From Candidatus Vogelbacteria bacterium (GTDB lineage Bacteria; Patescibacteria; Paceibacteria; UBA9973; UBA12445): a DNA stretch of 29,395 nt. A model generated the notes under the pieces. That model ran no database searches. It saw only the letters and a list, made by a program, of their open reading frames with translations, and was not told the DNA's origin. The position numbers and the translations under genes are program-made. Below, piece by piece: positions 15,002 to 22,387 of the stretch; the stretch's first letter is position 1; every line of letters starts with the position of its first letter. The stretch is from NCBI GenBank assembly GCA_016201425.1, contig JACQCW010000099.1, positions 1 to 29,395 of the forward strand. The letters run 5' to 3'.

Positions 15002-15841
15002 TTACTTTGAGGCGATCCTCACCTTAGGACAAAGCTCGTCTTTCATCGCAGAGATCTCTCTATAAACCAAACTATCAGCGAACGTTCTTCGAGCCCTGGC
15101 GATGCCGTCTGTCAACATGACAAAAAGCTTACCACAGATCAAGAATAGCCAGATCCCACAAGCGTAGACCCAAAAGACGATACCTGCCGCTGCAAAAGAA
15201 TCTCGACAAGACAAATAGATATTGTGGAAACAAACATATTCATTTAGATGGAAGAAGATAAACCACAAAATTACCCACGCAACAAAGAAGAGTCGAGACA
15301 ACAGTTTTACCAGCAACTCCCTATTGTCATTCTTACTACCGGTTCTCCAGTCGAAATAATGACTGATGCCACGCTCAACAAGAACTGCGATAGCGACATA
15401 ACTTGTGGCGAGAAACAGGAATTTCAAGCCAGTAAAGAGCGACCCCAGAACTGCGCCGACACTTAGGCTGGTTAACCCGGTAGCGACACAAGATACTGCC
15501 GCCACAGATCCCAGCTCAAGCAACGCAAGGATCGAAACAGACTTCCAAAAGGTCGGGCAATATCTAAGCTCTCCAGTCTTCTCTACTTCTTTCGAAATCC
15601 TCATGGCAATTTTTGCGACAAGCGAATCTCGCAAAAGTTCACCCTGGTCGTTCAACTGACAGAATGTTGAAAACAGGAATACGAGAGTCACCGGCATAAA
15701 TACCGCCGTCAGTAGAGCTGGGATAAAGTATAAAGCCTTAAGTCCCAGAAGAGCAGGCCACAGATGGACAATTGTACTAACCCCAAATACCGCGCCAAGA
15801 ATCTCGGCCAAAAACATCAGACACAAAACGAATCTCGCCAT
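15002..15841 (-). CDS. hypothetical polytopic membrane protein, 279 aa
   Basis: I do not recognise a family. The protein has about six or seven hydrophobic segments (near residues 2-28, 34-60, 100-120, 125-155, 185-205 and 220-245). Between the second and third is a charged loop (LNDQGELLRDSL onward), and a basic tail follows the last (ARARRTFADSL). Several cysteines lie in or near membrane segments (CFHNIYLSC). The start is ATG 15841, with AAGGAGG 7 nt upstream; an in-frame TTG two codons earlier is too close to that site. It has its own promoter (TTGACA, 17 nt, TAGTTT) and terminator, so it is a one-gene unit. Confidence 0.75.
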   Translation of the reverse strand: MARFVLCLMFLAEILGAVFGVSTIVHLWPALLGLKALYFIPALLTAVFMPVTLVFLFSTFCQLNDQGELLRDSLVAKIAMRISKEVEKTGELRYCPTFWKSVSILALLELGSVAAVSCVATGLTSLSVGAVLGSLFTGLKFLFLATSYVAIAVLVERGISHYFDWRTGSKNDNRELLVKLLSRLFFVAWVILWFIFFHLNEYVCFHNIYLSCRDSFAAAGIVFWVYACGIWLFLICGKLFVMLTDGIARARRTFADSLVYREISAMKDELCPKVRIASK

Positions 15842-15888
15842 AACCAATCCTCCTTGTAGATATCAATGAAACAACACATGTCGAAGTT

Positions 15889-15917
15889 AAACTACCAATA
15901 AGTAAACATCTTGTCAA
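15889..15917 (-). promoter_or_regulatory. promoter of the 279-aa membrane protein gene
   Basis: TTGACA (15917-15912 on minus), a 17-nt spacer ending in TGG, and TAGTTT (15894-15889). The 5' leader would be about 40 nt and contains the AAGGAGG site. The -35 box directly abuts the T tract of the preceding terminator. Confidence 0.7.
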
Positions 15918-15918
15918 C

Positions 15919-15944
15919 AAAAAACCACTGGCTACGCCAGTGGT
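15919..15944 (-). terminator. intrinsic terminator of the 93-aa gene
   Basis: ACCACTGG (15924-15931) pairs with CCAGTGGT (15937-15944) around a CTACG loop, followed by a T run on the minus strand. It begins 8 nt after the stop of the gene ending at 15952. Confidence 0.85.
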
Positions 15945-15951
15945 ACAACTA

Positions 15952-16233
15952 CTATCCTTGGGAGCCGATTACTTGCCCCAGAGAGATGACACAACTCTTG
16001 GTAAATCCATTTCGATTTTGAACGGTTACCATATAACTCTCGGTCTTGTAGCCGTCGCCGTCGAGATCTTTTTCTGGATGAGAGTACGACGCCAAATTCC
16101 AGCCCGGCATATCTCTTGCGACAATCGCTTCAATCTCCCGTCTCATTCCTTCTTGTACTATCTGCTTAATCTGTTTTCTCAACTTTTCTGCTCGCTTTTT
16201 TCTTGCCTCTTCGTCATTATCGTTAACACCCAT
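15952..16233 (-). CDS. hypothetical small charged protein, 93 aa
   Basis: I do not recognise it. The first half is a highly charged helix, probably coiled (ARKKRAEKLRKQIKQIVQEG, then MRREIEAIVARDM). A DLDGDGYKT segment follows, resembling a calcium-binding DxDxDG loop, then a beta-rich end (ESYMVTVQNRNGF). There is no membrane segment. The start is ATG 16233, with AAGGAGG 8 nt upstream; an in-frame GTG at 16242 overlaps that site. A strong terminator follows and no neighbour is closely coupled. Confidence 0.7.
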   Translation of the reverse strand: MGVNDNDEEARKKRAEKLRKQIKQIVQEGMRREIEAIVARDMPGWNLASYSHPEKDLDGDGYKTESYMVTVQNRNGFTKSCVISLGQVIGSQG

Positions 16234-16294
16234 ATCAATCACCTCCTTTTCCGAATATAGTTATATACAAAAAACTACAAGAAGTAAACCCATA

Positions 16295-17347
16295 CTATTG
16301 ATATTGAATAAACAACGGGCGCGGTTTTAATTTCAAAATATCAAAAGGTGTCATCATCCTAGGGCTTGGCGCCCAAAGATCGTTTTTGTAAAATAATTTT
16401 ATACCTGTAAACTGCACCGGCTCCTTTTGAATATATTCGGTGTAACTATTTATTTTCCTCGCCGGCGTCCCCCACCCGTCCATATCCATTACAATCTCCA
16501 CTTCTGGCAATGGTGTTATCTTTTTGTAATGAGTTACCATCGCTTGCGTAAAACGATGCACTATTAAAATTTTTGGCGGTAAATTATTTTCCTTAACCAA
16601 ATTTGCCAAAAAGTTAGCCGCGTAATTTATATCTTCCGCGTCATACGTTCCAATTACCGTCCCCGGTCTTGCCCCGGTCTTCATCGAAAACTCTGGATCA
16701 ATTGCCAGATGTACTTGTGGTAACTTTAAAAAACTTTTTAGCAGTGGTATTTCCGTCTGTAAATTACTCTGCCCCACCTGAATATCCAAAATTACAATTC
16801 CATTTACTTGACTTGCTAAATCAATTGCATGCTCAATTTGATCAGGCGGCATGCGAAGCATATATTTACCAGTCGGTCCCGAGCTTCCCTGAGCAGTTAC
16901 AGCAATATAATCCATGGCCGGCGTAATAGGTGTATTTGGGTCTGCAAGGTGCCACTTCTTAATTTCGTCATTAAGTCTACCGAGCATATCTTGAGGAGGA
17001 TATTCGCCGAGAACTCCCATACCTGTAGAATAAAAATTTCCATAATACGCAACAATACGTTTGAAAGGCAAGATCGCGCCGGCATTGGGATAAACTGTTT
17101 TGACCGGCCACAAATTTATGGTCGACGATGCGGTGCGTGATGTGGTTGTACCATAGTTGGCAACTTCGATTGATTTTTTATCGTATAAAGATTTATCCAA
17201 TACCGGTATCGGCCTGACATAAGGAGTTGGTTGTTTGTAAACAACAGGCGTAACTGAAGAAAAATTTGCTTGGACAAGAAGGTATGCGATAGCAAATAAC
17301 ACAGAAACAAGAAATAGATATAAAATTATTCTTGATGAAGAACGCAT
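16295..17347 (-). CDS. membrane-anchored conserved protein of unknown function
   Basis: The 350-aa protein has an N-terminal signal anchor (residues 7-26), a Pro-rich stretch (PTPYVRPIPV), and a single exported domain from about residue 90. It contains AYYGNFYSTGMGVLGEYP, DYIAVTAQGSSGP, GIVILDIQVGQS, LAIDPEFSMKTG, KILIVHRFT, IVMDMDGWGTP and GIKLFYKND. Alternating short strands and helices with acidic residues at strand ends suggest a TIM-barrel, glycosidase-like fold, but that is inference. I recall similar uncharacterised secreted proteins in other bacteria. No Shine-Dalgarno site is clear; a TATGAT lies about 16 nt upstream of the ATG. Confidence 0.7.
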   Translation of the reverse strand: MRSSSRIILYLFLVSVLFAIAYLLVQANFSSVTPVVYKQPTPYVRPIPVLDKSLYDKKSIEVANYGTTTSRTASSTINLWPVKTVYPNAGAILPFKRIVAYYGNFYSTGMGVLGEYPPQDMLGRLNDEIKKWHLADPNTPITPAMDYIAVTAQGSSGPTGKYMLRMPPDQIEHAIDLASQVNGIVILDIQVGQSNLQTEIPLLKSFLKLPQVHLAIDPEFSMKTGARPGTVIGTYDAEDINYAANFLANLVKENNLPPKILIVHRFTQAMVTHYKKITPLPEVEIVMDMDGWGTPARKINSYTEYIQKEPVQFTGIKLFYKNDLWAPSPRMMTPFDILKLKPRPLFIQYQ

Positions 17348-17384
17348 TACTTACTTTCAGTTTATCATAAACCTACACGTATAT

Positions 17385-17416
17385 AAAAATAAAGCCGTCT
17401 ACCTTAGGTAGACGGC
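17385..17416 (-). terminator. intrinsic terminator of the acyltransferase operon
   Basis: A perfect 10-bp stem, GCCGTCTACC (17394-17403) with GGTAGACGGC (17407-17416), has a TTA loop and a T-rich tract on the minus strand. It starts 8 nt after the stop at 17424. Confidence 0.88.
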
Positions 17417-17423
17417 AATTAAA

Positions 17424-18281
17424 CTACTCTACTTTTCCTTGCTCAATCATCTCGTTCTTTTTCTTCCATTCGGCATTTTGATGTAGATCAAGTGAGGCTC
17501 GATCAAGATTAAGTATCTTGAAGTCCTCCTCGGCCACGATATAGAACTTCGCGCCAAAGAGATTGAAGAGTTTCCAAATAGTATCATCGGCGCGATTACA
17601 AAATGTTGTTACCTGCACCGCTCTGACTTTGCGAAACTTCACAGCTTGAGTCAAGGCAAATGATCCGCCACCTCGTGGAACAAGTGTTTGCTTGGGCCAA
17701 TTTTGAAGTCCAGAAATCTTTTCTTTAAATCTCTCACGATCTTCCGCAATAAGCTTCGCGGAAGGGCGATGCATATCGGGGAAAATCACTATAGCGGAGC
17801 CGTCTCTCAGACAACCGACGATGCCACTGCCGATAGCATCACTCGAATCCTTCGGACTGCTTCGATCAACAAAAATACCAGAGTCCGAACACCACAGAGG
17901 CCAACCAATGAAGGGATTCCAGAGATGTTCTATCTTCGCAACCGTCAAAATGTTGCTGGATAGATTCTCTAAAACAAAGCGTGTGAAAGTGGCTACGCCG
18001 AGCGTTGACGGATGATTGCCAAAGCAAACGACGACCTCGTCATCCGCAATCGGTGGAACGGTATTGGTAATTACCGTCTCTATCGACAGCAGCCTTTTAA
18101 CACACATCTCCGTCACGAGAAAGGCCCAGATGTTGATCACATAGCGAAAAGGATTTTTACGTCCGAGTGCCATGCACGGAATCTTAAAAACAATCCCGAG
18201 CAGGGCGCCGCCCAAACCCAGAGCCGCAGTAAAGAGAAATCCTAACGTAAGGGCCGACACAACTCTCAGAGTTTTTATCAT
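17424..18281 (-). CDS. divergent PlsC-like (lysophospholipid) acyltransferase
   Basis: A 285-aa protein with an N-terminal membrane segment (10-33). Family-like motifs are in the right order: NHPSTLG (89-95) for motif I, GIFVDRSSP (135-143) for the FxDR motif, IFPDMHRPS (166-174) in place of FPEGTRS, and TLVPRGGGS (199-207) for the following LVPR element. PlsC-type enzymes acylate lysophosphatidate at the membrane. The HxxxxD dyad is broken here, with Gly95 in place of Asp, and EGTR is DMHR, so either the chemistry or the alignment differs. Its ATG overlaps the stop of the 213-aa gene (ATGA) and AAGGAG lies 8 nt upstream. Confidence 0.7.
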   Translation of the reverse strand: MIKTLRVVSALTLGFLFTAALGLGGALLGIVFKIPCMALGRKNPFRYVINIWAFLVTEMCVKRLLSIETVITNTVPPIADDEVVVCFGNHPSTLGVATFTRFVLENLSSNILTVAKIEHLWNPFIGWPLWCSDSGIFVDRSSPKDSSDAIGSGIVGCLRDGSAIVIFPDMHRPSAKLIAEDRERFKEKISGLQNWPKQTLVPRGGGSFALTQAVKFRKVRAVQVTTFCNRADDTIWKLFNLFGAKFYIVAEEDFKILNLDRASLDLHQNAEWKKKNEMIEQGKVE

Positions 18282-18919
18282 CCCTTGTTCTCCTTGGAGG
18301 TTTCCTTGCTTAAAAGAACGTATTTACCGCTTTCGGTCGTAACCAAAACCTGCGGCAACACGTTCTTATGGAGAGGCAAAAGAAGCAAAGTCATCTCGGT
18401 CCACCAGGAGGCTACGGATTTTGAAACTCCACTCTTGGATTCGACAAACCCAACCATTTCGTCTTTGTTGATCCTCTCGTTATTGATCGAAAAACCAACC
18501 GAATCAAATCCAACCGAGATCTGAAGTCTCGATACAGAGGGATCACCGGGCTGTGAAGACAAAAGTTTGCTGACATAACCGTCGACGCCTTTTACAATGC
18601 CGCGGATATCATTATTGCTTAGCCGGTCAACTTCACCTTCGGACCTCTTCTCAAGAAGACGAGAAAGATTCATGAGCCAAGGAAGAGCGTCATCCATTGT
18701 CATGACATTATACAACTCGTCCGCCAGTCTCCGATCGAGGGTCATGCTGTTCTGCACATCCTCAAACAGAGAGTCTTTTGAAGTCTCGGGAAGTGGCCGC
18801 TTGTGAACATTTTCGGGTGAAGGATTCGTCCAGGGTGATGGCTCAGACGACGAGGTCGTATCAAATATTCCATTTACCCGACTCTTGACCATACGCTTCA
18901 TTCTTGCAAACACAGACAT
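18278..18919 (-). CDS. hypothetical protein, 213 aa, operon partner of the PlsC-like gene
   Basis: I do not recognise it. It is soluble, with a basic N-terminus (ARMKRMVKSRVN), a Ser/Pro-rich linker (20-50), a helical middle (about 55-120) and a C-terminal half with alternating strands and helices (LQISVGFDSVGFSINNERI; PQVLVTTESGKYVLLSKE). AGGAGG lies 5 nt before the ATG and a consensus-like promoter lies further upstream. The 4-nt overlap with the acyltransferase means the two are translated together, so it may assist or regulate that enzyme; this is inference from position only. Confidence 0.7.
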   Translation of the reverse strand: MSVFARMKRMVKSRVNGIFDTTSSSEPSPWTNPSPENVHKRPLPETSKDSLFEDVQNSMTLDRRLADELYNVMTMDDALPWLMNLSRLLEKRSEGEVDRLSNNDIRGIVKGVDGYVSKLLSSQPGDPSVSRLQISVGFDSVGFSINNERINKDEMVGFVESKSGVSKSVASWWTEMTLLLLPLHKNVLPQVLVTTESGKYVLLSKETSKENKG

Positions 18920-18987
18920 GACTACCTCCTGTATAGTTACCGTTATTTACAAAGTTCAAGCAAATATAAAATCAGAATTCTACTCGC

Positions 18988-19015
18988 AGTATATCATACA
19001 TATACACTTTGTCAA
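18988..19015 (-). promoter_or_regulatory. promoter of the 213-aa protein/acyltransferase operon
   Basis: TTGACA (19015-19010 on minus), a 16-nt spacer ending in TGA, and TATACT (18993-18988) form a near-consensus extended promoter. The leader is about 60 nt and carries the AGGAGG site. The rest of the 178-nt gap at 18920-19097 shows only the terminator of the MFS gene. Confidence 0.8.
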
Positions 19016-19068
19016 TGTTACACGGGAGCCGCGCATATATTTAGTTAATTCTAGTCGCTGCTTAGTTT

Positions 19069-19093
19069 AAAACCGATCCGGATTAACGGTTTT
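19069..19093 (-). terminator. hairpin terminator of the MFS gene
   Basis: AAAACCG (19069-19075) pairs with CGGTTTT (19087-19093), with an inner ATCCGGAT palindrome in the loop. It starts 5 nt after the stop of the minus-strand gene ending at 19098. The T tract is short, so strength is moderate. Confidence 0.6.
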
Positions 19094-19097
19094 GAGC

Positions 19098-20285
19098 TCA
19101 TGTTTTATAACTGATGTTTAATTCAAAAATCGACAAAAAGGCACCCATCGCGACCGCTGCCACAACCGCCGCAAAAATAAAACTATACGAAGGATTGATG
19201 ACCCAGAGCGTGCCAGCAATCACTGACGCAAAAAGATAAACTATCCCGGTTAAAAAATTATATAAACCAATTGCAGTGGCCCTCCTATCTTTTTCAATAT
19301 CGGCGATGAACGCCTTGCCCTGCGCTTCATCGATAGTGTAAAAGAGACCAAAAAGTAAAAACAGCGCGATGATTTGCCATTTTTGAGTAGCAAAAACAAA
19401 TCCTACACACATCAATATATATGTTGTGTAACCAAGAATAACAATACTCTTGCGTCCGATTATATCACCTAGTTTACCTACCGGCACAGACATGACAACA
19501 AACGAAATGTTAAACAAAGAGTAGAGCAAGACCACATCCTTAATTGCGAAACCAACGAGATACGCTTTCAATAGCAAAAAGCTAAAACTAAAATAGGCCA
19601 GAGAAAAAATTCCGGCAGGGATCAAGAACAGTTTGAATCTAGGGCTTAGCGTTCTCCAGGCTTTAAACATATCTTCTTTCTCGTGTGGAATGCCTGGTCT
19701 ATCTTTCATTATGACAAGCAACAAAACAGCCACCATGGCTCCAAAAACTGCCAGCACGAAAATTAGGTGGAAAGTATTTAAATCCTGGCCAAAACTAGAT
19801 AACAAAAAATATGCAACCAAAGGACCTAGTATCGCGCCGGACTTATCGAGTGCTTTATGTAAACCAAATGCGTACCCCCTATTAGATTCACTCGCAACTG
19901 ACGCAAGCCAAGCGTCCCGCGGTGGACCTCGAAAACTTTTACCTAAACGTTCAACTATTCTAAACATGGCAACGGACGAAATAGACGCTCCAAAAAGCAA
20001 AAAGAATTTTGCCAATGTCGAAAATCCATAACCGGCAAGTGCCAGTGACTTCCTTTTGCCAGACTTATCCGACAACCACCCTGCTATATAATCGAGTGAC
20101 GAAGCGGCAAAATCTGAAAAACCCTCTACTAGCCCCAAGAGCGATGCAGAGGCACCCAACACCACAGTGAAAAAAATCGAGAAGACAGAGAAAATGGCCT
20201 CAGAACTGATATCAGTAAAAAAACTTACAAGCCCAAGCTTTAAAACATCGGGGTCAACATGTAAAAATCTTTTTTCACTTTCCAT
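19098..20285 (-). CDS. major facilitator superfamily transporter
   Basis: A 395-aa protein with about 12 membrane segments. The MFS loop 2-3 signature is visible as GWLSDKSGKRKSLALAGY (68-85), with a second-half counterpart GKLGDIIGRKSIVILGY. The RIVERLGKSFRGPPRDA segment (108-124) is typical of a subgroup of uncharacterised MFS proteins related to efflux carriers. Substrate and direction cannot be told. TACAAT ends 6 nt before the ATG and there is no Shine-Dalgarno site. It is transcribed alone. Confidence 0.9.
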   Translation of the reverse strand: MESEKRFLHVDPDVLKLGLVSFFTDISSEAIFSVFSIFFTVVLGASASLLGLVEGFSDFAASSLDYIAGWLSDKSGKRKSLALAGYGFSTLAKFFLLFGASISSVAMFRIVERLGKSFRGPPRDAWLASVASESNRGYAFGLHKALDKSGAILGPLVAYFLLSSFGQDLNTFHLIFVLAVFGAMVAVLLLVIMKDRPGIPHEKEDMFKAWRTLSPRFKLFLIPAGIFSLAYFSFSFLLLKAYLVGFAIKDVVLLYSLFNISFVVMSVPVGKLGDIIGRKSIVILGYTTYILMCVGFVFATQKWQIIALFLLFGLFYTIDEAQGKAFIADIEKDRRATAIGLYNFLTGIVYLFASVIAGTLWVINPSYSFIFAAVVAAVAMGAFLSIFELNISYKT

Positions 20286-20291
20286 AAGTGA

Positions 20292-20300
20292 ATTGTACCA
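20292..20300 (-). promoter_or_regulatory. extended -10 box, leaderless-type, for the MFS gene
   Basis: TGG-TACAAT (20300 to 20292 on minus) is followed by 6 nt and the ATG at 20285, directly after the terminator of the upstream gene. There is no clear -35 box and no Shine-Dalgarno site. Confidence 0.6.
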
Positions 20301-20304
20301 TAAT

Positions 20305-20335
20305 AAAAACCGCCGTGATTGTGGTCAAGGCGGCG
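20305..20335 (-). terminator. intrinsic terminator of the 317-aa gene
   Basis: CCGCC (20310-20314) pairs with GGCGG (20329-20333), or alternatively CGCCG with CGGCG shifted by one or two bases, followed by five T on the minus strand. It lies about 18 nt after the stop at 20353. Confidence 0.75.
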
Positions 20336-20352
20336 AATGTATCATTCTAAAA

Positions 20353-21306
20353 CTAATTCGCTCTGTTACATGGAGCCCTCAACTCAATTGTGTCGATGAG
20401 TTTAACCCTACGCATTTGCTTATCAACAAAAGAGTAGCGGTCCCCCTCATACGGCTCACCAATTGGGATGACAGCCGTAATGATTCCACATGGCGCAACC
20501 CAACTTGTTTGATCAACAAGTGTTGCCTTGGAGATATGCCCATCCAATCTTGCTTCTGTCTCGGCATCTTCAGCGGGGCAGTAACGGATCTGCTTATGCC
20601 GAAGGAGAACATTTTTGATCCCTTCGTACATTTCAATAAGCAGGCCTTCAGATTGAGTTGTGATCTCCCCATCAAACTTCTTCACAATTCTGACTTCAGG
20701 AGTCCCTCCGGAACAACTAGCGTTTTCATCTTCTGTTGTCCACGTATAACCGTTATCAGATTGCTTGGGAAGATAGAGTGTACCACCAAGTGCCTCGAAC
20801 TCGGCAATTGCTTCTTTGTTCGGTAGCCCATGGAAAATTGCCCTAAACACAAAGGATGGATTTACTTCATCTCCGGTAGTAACGACCCTGGATGACCTGT
20901 GAGCAGACCAAAAGCCATTAAAGATCGACGGGCCAGCCGGCTCTACGAGTAGAAAGTTATTACGCGTTTCATCTCGGCGCAAGTCTGCTAGGTCCATTTT
21001 CTGAATCCCGAGCTCAAACTCTAAAAGTTTTTTACTAAGCTTCACCGGCGGGTCGTATGTTATCGAAGTCAGATAGTTATTCATCAGAACCTTTCTAACT
21101 GTCGCTGAACCGTGAATATGTATTTCTGACTGACCATTATCAGAAACAGTCACGGCCCTATTTACGTGCATAAAGTCTTCGTCACAAACATTATGTAAGC
21201 ATGCCTGTTGGTAAATCAACCGAGACCATTCTGCATTTTTAGAAAGGTCCTCGTCCGATAACGTATAGCTCAAACCAACATTTATCCCAAGTCGCTTAAT
21301 ATCCAT
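20353..21306 (-). CDS. hypothetical protein, 317 aa, divergent from the SPP-like gene
   Basis: I do not recognise it. No signal peptide or membrane segment is visible, so it is probably cytoplasmic. Noticeable parts are SEIHIHGSATVRKVL (about 60-74), a central GTLYLPKQSDNGYTWTTEDE, six or more scattered cysteines (several after residue 190), and APCGIITAVIPIGEPYEGDRY near the end. The start is ATG 21306, with AAGGAGG 7 nt upstream; a longer reading lacks any such site and would begin in the promoter. It is transcribed away from the SPP-like gene from an abutting promoter, so the two may share control. Confidence 0.75.
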   Translation of the reverse strand: MDIKRLGINVGLSYTLSDEDLSKNAEWSRLIYQQACLHNVCDEDFMHVNRAVTVSDNGQSEIHIHGSATVRKVLMNNYLTSITYDPPVKLSKKLLEFELGIQKMDLADLRRDETRNNFLLVEPAGPSIFNGFWSAHRSSRVVTTGDEVNPSFVFRAIFHGLPNKEAIAEFEALGGTLYLPKQSDNGYTWTTEDENASCSGGTPEVRIVKKFDGEITTQSEGLLIEMYEGIKNVLLRHKQIRYCPAEDAETEARLDGHISKATLVDQTSWVAPCGIITAVIPIGEPYEGDRYSFVDKQMRRVKLIDTIELRAPCNRAN

Positions 21307-21352
21307 CTCAGTTCCTCCTTTTTCAACGTACACAATATCAAATTCGCTTTTA

Positions 21353-21381
21353 AAATTAGCACTATTTACCACTATCGTCAA
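21353..21381 (-). promoter_or_regulatory. promoter of the 317-aa gene (divergent pair, left)
   Basis: TTGACG (21381-21376 on minus), a 17-nt spacer and TAATTT (21358-21353). The predicted leader is about 40 nt with an AAGGAGG site. Its -35 box lies only 5 nt from that of the opposite promoter. Confidence 0.65.
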
Positions 21382-21386
21382 CAATA

Positions 21387-21415
21387 TTGACAAGTACTAG
21401 TAGATATGCTATAAG
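21387..21415 (+). promoter_or_regulatory. promoter of the SPP-like gene (divergent pair, right)
   Basis: TTGACA (21387-21392), a 17-nt spacer ending in TGC, and TATAAG (21410-21415) make a near-consensus extended promoter. The start would be near 21422, giving a leader of about 55 nt with AAGGAGG just before the ATG. Confidence 0.8.
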
Positions 21416-21476
21416 TAAACCAGATCCTAACGAAACCAAAGTACTTCGAAAACGGAACAATTTAAGGAGGACATCG

Positions 21477-22373
21477 ATGATTTCAACGTCACTGGTAGTT
21501 GGTATACTCGCCCAACAAATCGCCATTCTGACACTGTTCACAATCTCCGGAACTATCGCCTTCTCTGGGATCGCCGATCGAATAGCGGCCGCCAAACTTC
21601 CAAAGGAACCGAAGACCGGAAAAGATGCGTTGTGGCAAGTCATAAGAATCATAACGGTTTTTGTGACCATGCTATCTGCCACCTATCTGGCAATGTGCCT
21701 GGGACTCAAACTCCGAATTCTCATACTGGCTCTTTGCTTCTTTTCCACCCAAAGATTCACCCACGATCTACTCGGTCAAACCGGTATTAGTGCACCCGCA
21801 AGAAGAATCGCTAGCGTCTTGATGTCAGTGGCGCTCAACTTCGGTTGGTACGTATATCCCAACTGGATCACAATCGACTTCATCGCACTCTTCATGGGTG
21901 TTCAGATGTTGGTTGCCTACCGAAACATTACCCTCAAACAATCAGCCATCCTATCCTTCGGGATCATGGGGTACGATGCCTTGATGGTGTTCGGCACGGG
22001 GCTCATGCAGAAGGTGGCGGAAGGAGCTGCAACCGGCGGCAAAGTTCTGATCCCAGTACTGGTGATGATTCCTAAAACCCTCTCGATCAATAGTAGTAAT
22101 CAGTTTATGCTGGGTCTGGGAGACATCGTTCTTCCTGGATTCATCGTAATGTGTGCGCTCAGACTCGCAGTGAGACACCGAAGTCTGAGTCTCGCGATCG
22201 GGGCATGGCTAGGATATGTTGCTGGTTCCATCATGGCGCTGACGATGCTCTTTATCTTCAAGTTCCCTCAACCAGCAACAATCTACCTGATGCCCGGCAC
22301 GTTCCTCGGACTGCTCTTGGCAGCATGGTGGAATGGTCTTGTCGACAAGGTTTTCTTCGCCAAGGAAGCCTGA
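21477..22373 (+). CDS. signal peptide peptidase-like intramembrane aspartyl protease
   Basis: A 298-aa protein with about eight or nine hydrophobic segments. It carries the presenilin/SPP (A22) active-site motifs: YD (Tyr166-Asp167) inside IMGYDALMVFGTGLM, LGLGD (212-216) with Asp216 followed by IVLPG, and QPATIYLMP (265-273) matching the PAL motif with Leu replaced by Thr. YD followed by VFGT, and LGLGD followed by a VIPG-like stretch, match eukaryotic SPP rather than presenilin. SPP enzymes cut type II membrane segments such as signal-peptide remnants. The start is ATG 21477, with AAGGAGG 6 nt upstream. It has its own strong promoter and terminator and looks somewhat GC-richer than many neighbours. 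Confidence 0.88.
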   Translation: MISTSLVVGILAQQIAILTLFTISGTIAFSGIADRIAAAKLPKEPKTGKDALWQVIRIITVFVTMLSATYLAMCLGLKLRILILALCFFSTQRFTHDLLGQTGISAPARRIASVLMSVALNFGWYVYPNWITIDFIALFMGVQMLVAYRNITLKQSAILSFGIMGYDALMVFGTGLMQKVAEGAATGGKVLIPVLVMIPKTLSINSSNQFMLGLGDIVLPGFIVMCALRLAVRHRSLSLAIGAWLGYVAGSIMALTMLFIFKFPQPATIYLMPGTFLGLLLAAWWNGLVDKVFFAKEA

Positions 22374-22387
22374 CCAAAAGTGATATT

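Noticed and set aside
14958..15944. The repeated CCACTGG hairpins as a mobile element or CRISPR-like repeat
   Set aside because: There are only two copies, each placed right after a stop codon and followed by a T run, which fits terminators; no spacers, transposase or target duplications are seen.
18885..19070. A plus-strand 61-codon frame in the gap upstream of the 213-aa gene
   Set aside because: It covers a near-consensus minus-strand promoter and has no ribosome-binding site.
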